In this document: in pieces, positions 41,395 to 47,702 of the stretch
How the letters are laid out: each line of letters opens with the position of its first letter
Position numbering within the stretch: the stretch's first letter is position 1
From: Bacillota bacterium
GTDB lineage: Bacteria; Bacillota; Clostridia; Lachnospirales; Lachnospiraceae
Direction of reading: 5' to 3'
NCBI GenBank assembly: GCA_023663285.1
Contig: JAMPHT010000019.1
Span: 1 to 47,766, forward strand
DNA: 47,766 nucleotides
Notes under the pieces: generated by a model
The model's input: the letters and a program-made list of their open reading frames with translations, nothing else
The model's database searches: none
What the model was told of the DNA's origin: nothing
Translations under genes and position numbers: made by a program

Positions 41395-41820
41395 ATGGCA
41401 GAATTTGTAAATGTCCCTGTACAGACAATACAGGAAAATCAGAACGCTATTTTCACAAGCGAAACAAGCCGTTGCAATTCCGGTTGCGTCCTGCACCGCA
41501 CAGGAAGCGGACAGTTTACTTTGCGTGGGAATACACAGAATTGCAGGGCAAAGTACAGGGTTATCTTTTCTGGCAATATCGCAGTAGCCACAGGCGGCAC
41601 GGCTGGGGCGATTTCCGTTGCAATCGCAATCAACGGGGAATCTGACCTTTCCACTAATGCAATCGTAACTCCGGCGGCAGTTGGTGATTATTTCAACGTG
41701 GCGATGGCTACCGATTTATGGGTGGATAGAGGGTGTTGCGTGGAAGTGTCCGTAAGAAACACATCCGGTCAGGCGATTGACATGCAGAACGCCAACATTA
41801 CGATTAACAGGGAGGGTTGA
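41395..41820 (+). CDS. C1q/BclA-like jelly-roll domain protein (putative surface or fiber protein)
   Basis: 141 aa; GGGGGTAA precedes the ATG. FVNVPVQTIQENQNAIFT, CNSGCVLHRTGSGQFTLRG, KYRVIFSGNIAVATGGTAGAISVAIAINGE and VEVSVRNTSGQAIDMQNANITI give a beta-sandwich pattern like the C-terminal domain of collagen-like exosporium (BclA) and C1q/TNF-type proteins. No collagen repeats are present. It overlaps no other gene but sits in the same operon as the next one. Likely located on the virion or the host surface (inference). Confidence 0.65.
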   Translation: MAEFVNVPVQTIQENQNAIFTSETSRCNSGCVLHRTGSGQFTLRGNTQNCRAKYRVIFSGNIAVATGGTAGAISVAIAINGESDLSTNAIVTPAAVGDYFNVAMATDLWVDRGCCVEVSVRNTSGQAIDMQNANITINREG

Positions 41821-41822
41821 TT

Positions 41823-42359
41823 ATGCATAAACTGAGAGAAAATATTGACAAAGAATTAAAATCCATTGAGGAAAAGGGATTGACTTCCTCTAATCTTGAT
41901 AACGCCTACAAGCTTATCGAGATGAAAAAGGGACTGGACAAAATCGAGATGATGGAGCAGGATGGCGGCAGCTCCTATGGCGACTACAGCCGCGACATGG
42001 AAGATTATTCCAATGATCGCGGAGGACGCGGGAGATATAGCCGGGACGGAGACTATTCCAACGATTACGACAACGGCAATTCCTACCGCCGCGGTAGGAG
42101 TGCGACAACGGGAAGATATGTCCATCGTTCCAATTATTCCCGCCTGTCCGGGGATGATGAGGACATGGAGCGATACATGAAGCGCAAGAGCGAGTATTCC
42201 AACAGCCGGGATGAAGGAACGAAGAACAAGATGTTGGATGCTCTGGAGGATTTTATGTGCGGCGTACAGGCCATGCTGAAGCAGATATACAAGGATTCAG
42301 ATACCGGGGAAGAGCGCGAGATTATCCGCAAATATGCACGTCAGATCGCAGATATGTAA
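41823..42359 (+). CDS. Hypothetical protein with Arg/Gly/Tyr/Ser-rich middle
   Basis: 178 aa from the ATG at 41823 (GGGAGGG upstream), 2 nt after the previous stop. A helical N-terminus (LRENIDKELKSIEEKGLTSSNLDNAYKLIEMKKGL), then a low-complexity middle with YSRD, YSND and RGG/RGR motifs, then a helical C-terminus (MLDALEDFMCGVQAMLKQIY). RGG/YS-rich segments often bind RNA or phase-separate; here that is a guess. This gene type is often found beside the jelly-roll gene in clostridial elements. Confidence 0.65.
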   Translation: MHKLRENIDKELKSIEEKGLTSSNLDNAYKLIEMKKGLDKIEMMEQDGGSSYGDYSRDMEDYSNDRGGRGRYSRDGDYSNDYDNGNSYRRGRSATTGRYVHRSNYSRLSGDDEDMERYMKRKSEYSNSRDEGTKNKMLDALEDFMCGVQAMLKQIYKDSDTGEEREIIRKYARQIADM

Positions 42360-42365
42360 AGACAA

Positions 42366-42390
42366 GGGCGGCAGAAATGCCGCTCTTTTT
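42366..42390 (+). terminator. Terminator before the RNA cluster
   Basis: GGGCGGCA - GAAA - TGCCGCTC (8 bp, one G-T) followed by TTTTT. Confidence 0.9.
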
Positions 42391-42400
42391 GCTTGAAAAT

Positions 42401-42433
42401 TGGTACAAATGGCTTTGGAAAGCATGGTATGAT
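42401..42433 (+). promoter_or_regulatory. Element promoter C (TGGTACAA - N19 - TATGAT)
   Basis: TGGTACAA at 42401-42408, 19 nt, TATGAT at 42428-42433. It is upstream of the 16-aa ORF and the structured RNA cluster. Confidence 0.6.
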
Positions 42434-42463
42434 GAATTTATCAAATCAAAGGAGGATAAGTCC

Positions 42464-42514
42464 ATGAAGAAACGATGTTGCAACTATGCAAAGAATATTA
42501 TTAAGAACATCTGA
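42464..42514 (+). CDS. 16-aa micro-ORF with strong ribosome binding site
   Basis: AAAGGAGGATAAGTCC-ATG, then MKKRCCNYAKNIIKNI and TGA. Basic, with Cys-Cys; a short amphipathic helix is possible. It is the first thing after promoter C, so it may be a leader peptide for the structured RNAs downstream, or a small peptide in its own right. Confidence 0.5.
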   Translation: MKKRCCNYAKNIIKNI

Positions 42515-42528
42515 TCGGCTGCGGCCTG

Positions 42529-42585
42529 CGGCGAAGTGAACGCCGGAAAGTCTACGAAAAGTAGCAAACTGCACAGTCCTTGCAG
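42529..42585 (+). ncRNA. Three consecutive short stem-loops
   Basis: CGGCG-AAGTGAA-CGCCG (42529-42545), CTAC-GAAAA-GTAG (42552-42564) and CTGCA-CAGTCCT-TGCAG (42569-42585). Stem/loop sizes of 5/7, 4/5 and 5/7 look like anticodon, variable and T arms of a tRNA, but the last loop is not TTC-type and no acceptor stem is seen. Confidence 0.35.
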
Positions 42586-42602
42586 ACAAATAAATGGACG
42601 GT

Positions 42603-42716
42603 TGGATAGTAGCTTAATGGTAGAGCCGGAGTAGGGGGCCAACCGAAACGAAAAGGAGCGCAAATCTCCGTGGCTATAGTATGCCTAATATGTGGGTTCA
42701 ATTCCCGCCTATCCAT
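42603..42716 (+). tRNA. tRNA-like gene with a 34-nt anticodon loop (unusual)
   Basis: Acceptor TGGATAG (42603-42609) pairs with CTATCCA (42709-42715), discriminator T. D arm GCTT-AATGGTA-GAGC (42612-42626) is normal. T arm GTGGG-TTCAATT-CCCGC (42692-42708) is normal. The anticodon stem CGGAG (42627-42631) / CTCCG (42666-42670) encloses 34 nt instead of 7. A second GGAG (42655-42658) could pair with CTCC around a 7-nt loop CGCAAAT, giving CAA at the anticodon place without U33. The variable region is long (about 21 nt with a GGC/GCC stem), as in class II tRNAs. No CCA is encoded. It may be a split or intron-bearing tRNA, a decoy, or decayed. Confidence 0.55.
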
Positions 42717-42717
42717 T

Positions 42718-42820
42718 AAAGCATTGAGAATTGGGCACGACAGCCTATAAGTCCTACGGGCATGGAAGATAAACATAGACAGGAACAAATGCGAAGCGCC
42801 TCATGCGGTATCAATGCTTT
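42718..42820 (+). ncRNA. 103-nt structured RNA candidate closed by a 10-bp stem
   Basis: AAAGCATTGA (42718-42727) pairs exactly with TCAATGCTTT (42811-42820). Inside are TGGGC-ACGACA-GCCTA, GCATG/CATGC and GCG-AAG-CGC. It starts 1 nt after the tRNA-like gene and ends 27 nt before the next start codon. No ORF fits. It could be a non-coding RNA, a tRNA trailer or a leader of the next gene. Confidence 0.4.
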
Positions 42821-42847
42821 ATAAAGAAAATCGGGAGGAATAGGAAA

Positions 42848-43063
42848 ATGAAGTGCGTAACTGCGACAACAATAGCGAAATTGATTGAAGCACACATGGA
42901 GCATGACGAACAGAAATTCCTATCCTATGCAAATTTTATCGCTGAATCATACGAAGAACAGGGAGAGGAACGGAAAGCAAGGATAATTCGTTCAAGAATT
43001 GACGGAAGTTATAAAACCAATCCCAAAGTTGTTACACTTGATTCTGGAACGGTAGGAGAATAA
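42848..43063 (+). CDS. Small helical protein of the element
   Basis: 71 aa from the ATG at 42848, GGGAGGAATAGG upstream. KCVTATTIAKLIEAHMEHDEQKFLSYANFIAESYEEQGEERKARIIRSRI resembles the short helical segment found in front of some phage AAA+ ATPases. On its own here. Function unknown. Confidence 0.6.
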   Translation: MKCVTATTIAKLIEAHMEHDEQKFLSYANFIAESYEEQGEERKARIIRSRIDGSYKTNPKVVTLDSGTVGE

Positions 43064-43064
43064 C

Positions 43065-43226
43065 ATGGAATACAAATGGCTGCTCTGTCCCATCTGCCAA
43101 AACAAAACCCGAACAAAACTCCGCCCAGACACCGAGGCGAAAAACCTCATTGTGTTCTGCCCGAAGTGCAAAAGGGAAAGCGTGGTGGATATTAAGGGTA
43201 TGGAGAGTAAGGAAAGCGAGGAATAA
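43065..43226 (+). CDS. Cysteine-rich KTR-type zinc protein
   Basis: 53 aa; it starts 1 nt after the previous stop codon. CPICQ near residue 8 and CPKCK near 32 make a four-Cys zinc ribbon, and NKTRTK and LRPDTEAKNL are the typical KTR signature. This family is common in conjugative and phage-type elements of Firmicutes; its target is unknown. GGAGAA precedes the ATG. Confidence 0.85.
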   Translation: MEYKWLLCPICQNKTRTKLRPDTEAKNLIVFCPKCKRESVVDIKGMESKESEE

Positions 43227-43227
43227 A

Positions 43228-43470
43228 ATGAAAAAGAAAATTATTGCTATTGGCATGGCGGTTATGCTTGCGTTGAGCATGACAGCTTGCGGAGAAAATA
43301 AAGATAATTACACAAAAGATGAAACAATGATAATAAATGTGATTGAGACAGGAAGTGTACACACAGTTTTCGTAGATACAGAAACAGGCGTTATGTATCT
43401 ACGAACATATAACGGCGGTGTGTGCGTTATGGTGAATCCTGACGGTACTCCTAAAATATGGGGAGAATGA
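43228..43470 (+). CDS. Small lipoprotein (DUF6440-like)
   Basis: 80 aa. A signal peptide KKKIIAIGMAVMLALSMTAC with a lipobox ending in Cys at 20 means it is lipid-anchored outside the cell. The mature part has VFVDTETGVMYLRTYNGGVCVMVNPDGTPKI, the DUF6440 pattern. It starts 1 nt after the previous stop. A lipoprotein in a phage-like element could act in superinfection exclusion, as other prophage lipoproteins do (inference). Confidence 0.8.
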   Translation: MKKKIIAIGMAVMLALSMTACGENKDNYTKDETMIINVIETGSVHTVFVDTETGVMYLRTYNGGVCVMVNPDGTPKIWGE

Positions 43471-43507
43471 AAATTAAATAAATCTTAGTGCCAGTCACAA
43501 GTTGCAG

Positions 43508-43548
43508 TGCCAGTAGATACGGAAACGTGTTTGCTGGCATTTTATTTT
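43508..43548 (+). terminator. Terminator after the lipoprotein gene
   Basis: TGCCAG (43508-43513) pairs with CTGGCA (43534-43539), followed by TTTTATTTT. AGTGCCAGT occurs twice just here (from about 43489 and 43507), so an alternative left arm exists. Confidence 0.65.
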
Positions 43549-43573
43549 GACAATATCTAATTTTTGATAAATC
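43547..43573 (+). promoter_or_regulatory. Possible promoter of tRNA-Ser
   Basis: TTGACA (43547-43552) and TAAATC (43568-43573), 15 nt apart, which is short. A 10-bp hairpin GCGTCTGCCC/GGGTGGGCGC (43584-43607) lies between it and the tRNA and may be a processing signal. Confidence 0.45.
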
Positions 43574-43613
43574 TCATTTCCTAGCGTCTGCCCTTATGGG
43601 TGGGCGCACTCCT

Positions 43614-43705
43614 GCCAGCGTACCCAAATGGTTATAAGGGCGAAGTCTTGAAAACTTATGTGCCATGGAGAACATGGTCTGTGGGTTCGAATCCTACCGC
43701 TGGCG
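43614..43705 (+). tRNA. tRNA-Ser (anticodon TGA)
   Basis: 92 nt. Acceptor GCCAGCG/CGCTGGC, discriminator G as expected for Ser. D arm CCC-AAATGGTTATAA-GGG, anticodon loop CTTGAAA giving TGA (43649-43651), long variable arm with CCATG/CATGG as in class II tRNAs, T arm GTGGG-TTCGAAT-CCTAC. CCA is not encoded. One G-A mismatch at the top of the anticodon stem. It decodes UCA/UCN codons and sits just before the virion structural genes. Confidence 0.9.
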
Positions 43706-43781
43706 TTACCCCGGCAAAGGTTTATTTGCCTAAATCCACACAGCGGACACGCTGTTAAAAACCATGTTAGGAGGATAACAC

Positions 43782-44423
43782 ATGAAGAACATTGAACAGA
43801 TTTTGAAAGATGCAGGAATTGAGCTGACGGACGAACAGAAAGCGGCGATCAATGCGGCAGTGACGGAGAATTATCGCACGAAGTCCGACTACGACAAGCA
43901 GTCTAAAAAGCTGGAAGCGGCGGAAACTGACCGCGACACTTACAAAGGGCAGCTTGACACGGCGAATGAAACCTTGGAGAAGTTCAAGGACATTGACCCG
44001 GAGAAGCAGGCGGCGGAGATTGAGAAGTACAAGACTGTCGCAAAAGAGGCGCAGGACACGGCAGCAAAACAGATTTTACAGCGTGACCAGAGGGATTACC
44101 TAAAGGGTGAGTTTGATAAGCTGGAAATCAAGTCCGAGCGCACGCGTAACTCTCTTATGGCTGACATCATGGACGCCGAAAACGGTTTGAAGTGGAAGGA
44201 CGGTGCATTTATGGGGCTTTCTGATTACTTGGCAAAGGAGAATGAGAAAGACCACTTTTACCAGACGGAAGCTGAGAAGGCCGAGGATGCAGCAAAAAAT
44301 GCGGCTGCAGGGAGTGCCCCGAAATTCACGGATAAGTCAGAGGGCAATCCTGCAGGCGGCGATGACAAGCCCACTTTCAATTTCAGATTCACTCCCATTC
44401 GGGATGTTAAGAAAGGAGATTAA
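43782..44423 (+). CDS. Phage minor structural / scaffold protein (Gp20 type)
   Basis: 213 aa; AGGAGG 8 nt before the ATG. KNIEQILKDAGIELTDEQKAAINAAVTENYRTKSDYDKQ... is the start of the phage Gp20 scaffold family. A long coiled coil follows (residues 35-100), then a C-terminal part with EKAEDAAKNAAAGSAPKFTDKSEGNPAGG. It is directly upstream of the capsid gene with a 2-nt gap, as usual for scaffolds, which shape the procapsid. Confidence 0.88.
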   Translation: MKNIEQILKDAGIELTDEQKAAINAAVTENYRTKSDYDKQSKKLEAAETDRDTYKGQLDTANETLEKFKDIDPEKQAAEIEKYKTVAKEAQDTAAKQILQRDQRDYLKGEFDKLEIKSERTRNSLMADIMDAENGLKWKDGAFMGLSDYLAKENEKDHFYQTEAEKAEDAAKNAAAGSAPKFTDKSEGNPAGGDDKPTFNFRFTPIRDVKKGD

Positions 44424-44425
44424 TC

Positions 44426-45337
44426 ATGGCAGATCAGATGAATTATGCGGAAGAGTATGCGCGGGATTTGGCGAACGCCTATCCGCAGGTGCTGCATTTT
44501 GCGGCACTCAGAAACACGGAAAACGATGATAGATATACATTTCTGGATGCGAAGACCATTCATATTCCTCATTTATCCACAACCGGGCGGACAAATGCCA
44601 GCCGTGACGAAATTACGGGATTTTCCCGTAATTTTGAGAACGAGTGGGAGGACAAGACCCTGACGTTCCATCGGGAATGGTCTACACTGGTGCATCCCAG
44701 GGATATTGACGAGACAAACCAGGCGGCAACCATCGCCAATATTACCAAAACATTCAACGAGACAGAGAAGTTCCCGGAGATGGACAATTATCTCGTGTCC
44801 AAGTTGCATTCCGACTGGGTGGAAGCCGGCGGCGAAGATGTTACCGAGGAAATCACGACCCAGAATGTTCTGACGGTATTTGATGATATGATGGAGGGCA
44901 TGGATGAAGAGGACGTTCCGGCAACCGGGCGGCTCCTGTACGTCAATCCCAGAATATCTAAGCTTTTGAAGAACACAAAGGAAATCGGCAGAAGCCTTTC
45001 CGTGGACGGAAAAAGCGACCGGGAAATTGATCGGCTGATCGCAAGGCTTGACGAAGTGGTGATCGAAAAAGTACCTTCAAAGCACATGAAGACTGCCTAC
45101 GACTTCACCATCGGCTCTAAAGTCGGTGCCAGCGCAAAGCAGATCGGTATGTTCATGGTGCATCCGTCCGTGGTGATTACGCCTGATGCTTATGATTTTG
45201 TCGGTCTGTCCGCTCCGACTGCGCAGAGCAAGGGAAAGTGGCTGTACTATGAGGAATCCTATGGGGATGTTTTCATCCTGAATAAGAGGATTGCTGGACT
45301 GAAATTCGCCGTCGAAAGCGGCGGGTTAGGAGGTTGA
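44426..45337 (+). CDS. Major capsid protein
   Basis: 303 aa, the typical size of an HK97-fold capsid protein. It has EEYARDLANAYPQVLHFAALRNTENDDRYTFLDAKTIHIPHL at the start, an N-arm; then GRTNASRDEITGF, EWSTLVHPRDIDETNQ and ending YEESYGDVFILNKRIAGLKFAVE, which fit the capsid domain. It follows the Gp20-type scaffold (2-nt gap) and precedes two head proteins. No prohead protease is visible in between. Confidence 0.82.
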   Translation: MADQMNYAEEYARDLANAYPQVLHFAALRNTENDDRYTFLDAKTIHIPHLSTTGRTNASRDEITGFSRNFENEWEDKTLTFHREWSTLVHPRDIDETNQAATIANITKTFNETEKFPEMDNYLVSKLHSDWVEAGGEDVTEEITTQNVLTVFDDMMEGMDEEDVPATGRLLYVNPRISKLLKNTKEIGRSLSVDGKSDREIDRLIARLDEVVIEKVPSKHMKTAYDFTIGSKVGASAKQIGMFMVHPSVVITPDAYDFVGLSAPTAQSKGKWLYYEESYGDVFILNKRIAGLKFAVESGGLGG

Positions 45338-45339
45338 AT

Positions 45340-45651
45340 ATGGCAGTAGGAAATATGCTTAGAGTGCTTAAGGGAAATCAGGAGATGCTGATTTCCCCTG
45401 CAAACAAAGAAAAGTACCTGAAAATGGGGTACAGTGTAATTGATGAGGACGGCTCTGTTCTGGAGCAGGGAACAAAGTCCGAGGGTACAGTCCGGCACGA
45501 ACTGGAAGCAGCGAACAGGCGCATTAAGGAACTGGAAGAGGAAAACGCAAAGCTGAAGGCCAAAACCTCCAGGCGTGGAAAGAAAGACGGCGAGCAGGAA
45601 GGACAGGAAGAGGATCCCGGCCAGGACGAAAGCAAGCTTACAGGCGAGTAA
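45340..45651 (+). CDS. Small head protein with coiled coil
   Basis: 103 aa from the ATG at 45340 (GGAGG 7 nt upstream). VGNMLRVLKGNQEMLISPANKEKYLKMGYSVIDEDG is a small globular part; the rest is a charged coiled coil with a Lys/Glu-rich tail. Its place between capsid and connector suggests a capsid accessory or head-completion role. Confidence 0.65.
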   Translation: MAVGNMLRVLKGNQEMLISPANKEKYLKMGYSVIDEDGSVLEQGTKSEGTVRHELEAANRRIKELEEENAKLKAKTSRRGKKDGEQEGQEEDPGQDESKLTGE

Positions 45652-45664
45652 AGGGAAGGCAACC

Positions 45665-46156
45665 ATGTACGCAGATTATGACTACTATCAAACTGAATAC
45701 GGTGGAAAAATGTCTGCGGACGACTTCAAGCGATTTGGCAGAAAGGCAGAGCGCAGGATTGACGCTATCACAGGGAATAAACTGCAATTTGCCTTTCCGA
45801 CCAATGAGCGTGACGCACAGGCGGTCAAAGACGCTGTCTGCGAGTTGGCAGACTTCCTCTACCAGATAGACCAGTACAACGCCGCCGCTATGGAGAGCAT
45901 GGGAACGGTGGCACAGGCGGACGGAATGGTAAAGGGCAAGGTTATCACGTCCATTTCAAGCGGTTCGGAAAGTATTGGCTATTCCGCAAGCGGTTCAGCA
46001 TCTACCGCCACTATGGAGGCGGCAAAGGATAAAAAGGTTGCTGATACCATGATTTATGGCATGGTAAGGGATAACCTTAGCGGAATTAGCGACAATAACG
46101 GTGTTCTGCTTTTGTATGCCGGAGCATACCCAAGAAAGCGTGAAATATGGAATTAA
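45665..46156 (+). CDS. Head-tail connector protein
   Basis: 163 aa from the ATG at 45665 (GGAAGG upstream). YADYDYYQTEYGGKMSADDFKRFGRKAERRIDAIT is the usual start of gp6/gp15-like head-tail adaptors; DAVKDAVCELADFLYQ-like helix (AVKDAVCELADFLYQ) follows, and a variable Ser/Gly-rich segment (SISSGSESIGYSASGSAS) near 105-122. It overlaps the methyltransferase gene by 10 nt. Confidence 0.75.
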   Translation: MYADYDYYQTEYGGKMSADDFKRFGRKAERRIDAITGNKLQFAFPTNERDAQAVKDAVCELADFLYQIDQYNAAAMESMGTVAQADGMVKGKVITSISSGSESIGYSASGSASTATMEAAKDKKVADTMIYGMVRDNLSGISDNNGVLLLYAGAYPRKREIWN

Positions 46157-47697
46157 AGGCATTATGTGAAAAGACAACTGAATTATTCGGCATTGAGAAC
46201 ATTTCCGAACTGTCGGACAAACTTCTTTCTATATGCCTTGAAAATCAGAATGAGTACATGGAAAAGTTTGCCGAATGTGTCGGCGATTTGTCGGTAGATT
46301 GGCTACAAAAAATCTTCCAATATTACGAAGCCGACCGCAAGGAGAAAATGCAGGATTACACGCCTTTGACTCTTGCCCGATTTGTCGGAAAACTGACGGA
46401 AACAGACCACGAAAAAGCGGTGTATGACCTATGTGCAGGAAGTGGGGCGTTGACAATCCAAAAGTGGAACTTGAATCACAATTTGTTTTTTGTCTGCTAC
46501 GAGTACGACAAAAAGGTTATTCCGCTGTTACTCTTTAATTTGGCGGTGCGGAACATCAACGCCCTTATTGTAAACGGTGACGCTCTGCAAGATGAAGTAT
46601 TCACACGCTACACGGTAAAGAGCGGAGAGAAATACGGCACGGTTACAGAGCATGAGGACAAAGTATTTTATGACTTGCCCGATTCGTGTATATCGAACCC
46701 ACCGTACAACATGAAATGGAAATTGCCGCCCTTTGCACAGTTACAGCCACGCTTTAATGATTGCGAGTTACCGCCCGAAAGCAACGCCAATTTTGCCTTT
46801 ATTCTGACCGCATTAGACCGTTGCAAAGATAAGGCGGTTATGATACTTCCAAATGGCGTACTATCTACGGATAACCCACAGGAAAAGGCGATAAGGCGGT
46901 ATCTGATAGAGCAGAACCTTGTCGAAACGGTTATCTCATGCCCCGACAAGATGTTTGAAGCCACGAGCATAGCGACTTGCATTTTGGTGCTGAATAAACA
47001 AAAAGCCACAACACATATTGCTTTTGTGGATATGCGGCAGACTTTTGAAACAGAGCAGAGGGAACAAAACGGGCAGTTCGGCGGCGCAAGCCACGAAAAC
47101 CGCACATACAAAAAAGAAGTCAAGATTTTTACTGATGAACAGATACAGAAAGCCATTGACAGTATAAACAATCAATCGGCTATCCCCGAATTTTCAAAGG
47201 CGGTATCTATTCAGACGGTAGCGGAAAATGATTTTATTCTTATTCCCTCACGATACATAGAGTTTCAAGAACAGGATTTCAAGCATAGGGAGTATGAGGA
47301 GATTGTGGCGGATATAAACCGCATAACAGCCGAAAAGAACGCTTGTAAGCTGACAATAAGTGAATCTTTGGCGAAAACGCTTGGATTTGACATTGAACTG
47401 TATAAGCAAGACCAGCAGGACAGCGGATTGAACGACCTTTTGAAATCGCTTGGTGCTGAACCTATAACGAAGCAAGATTATTTTATAACTTCTCCGTACA
47501 AAAATATTATCAAGTTTGAGAACAACAGCAAGGACATTGTTTCAAGCGTTTTGATGATGATTATGAACACATGGCGGCAACATATCTATTATCTGAACAA
47601 TGAGGAAAACCGCTATCTTGCAGAATTAAGGGACGCACTTTTGCCCGACCTTATGAGTGGGAAGATTGACTTAGAGGGGGTGGGCGATTTGGGATAA
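46147..47697 (+). CDS. N6-adenine DNA methyltransferase with HsdM/HsdS-like parts
   Basis: 516 aa. SAM-binding motif I VYDLCAGSGALT near residue 97; catalytic NPPY motif (SNPPYNMKWKLPPF) near 181; helical N-domain of HsdM type. The C-terminal ~150 residues (EQDFKHREYEEIVADINRITAEK..., ENRYLAELRDALLPDLMSGKIDLEGV) look like the end of an HsdS specificity subunit. No restriction subunit is next to it. Likely role: protecting element DNA from host restriction. It begins inside the connector gene, so it is translated with the structural operon, which is unusual. Confidence 0.82.
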   Translation: MELKALCEKTTELFGIENISELSDKLLSICLENQNEYMEKFAECVGDLSVDWLQKIFQYYEADRKEKMQDYTPLTLARFVGKLTETDHEKAVYDLCAGSGALTIQKWNLNHNLFFVCYEYDKKVIPLLLFNLAVRNINALIVNGDALQDEVFTRYTVKSGEKYGTVTEHEDKVFYDLPDSCISNPPYNMKWKLPPFAQLQPRFNDCELPPESNANFAFILTALDRCKDKAVMILPNGVLSTDNPQEKAIRRYLIEQNLVETVISCPDKMFEATSIATCILVLNKQKATTHIAFVDMRQTFETEQREQNGQFGGASHENRTYKKEVKIFTDEQIQKAIDSINNQSAIPEFSKAVSIQTVAENDFILIPSRYIEFQEQDFKHREYEEIVADINRITAEKNACKLTISESLAKTLGFDIELYKQDQQDSGLNDLLKSLGAEPITKQDYFITSPYKNIIKFENNSKDIVSSVLMMIMNTWRQHIYYLNNEENRYLAELRDALLPDLMSGKIDLEGVGDLG

Positions 47698-47702
47698 ATT
47701 AT

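Noticed and set aside
42529-42585. A third tRNA gene
   Set aside because: Stem and loop sizes are suggestive, but there is no acceptor stem and no TTC-type T-loop. Listed only as a low-confidence structured RNA.
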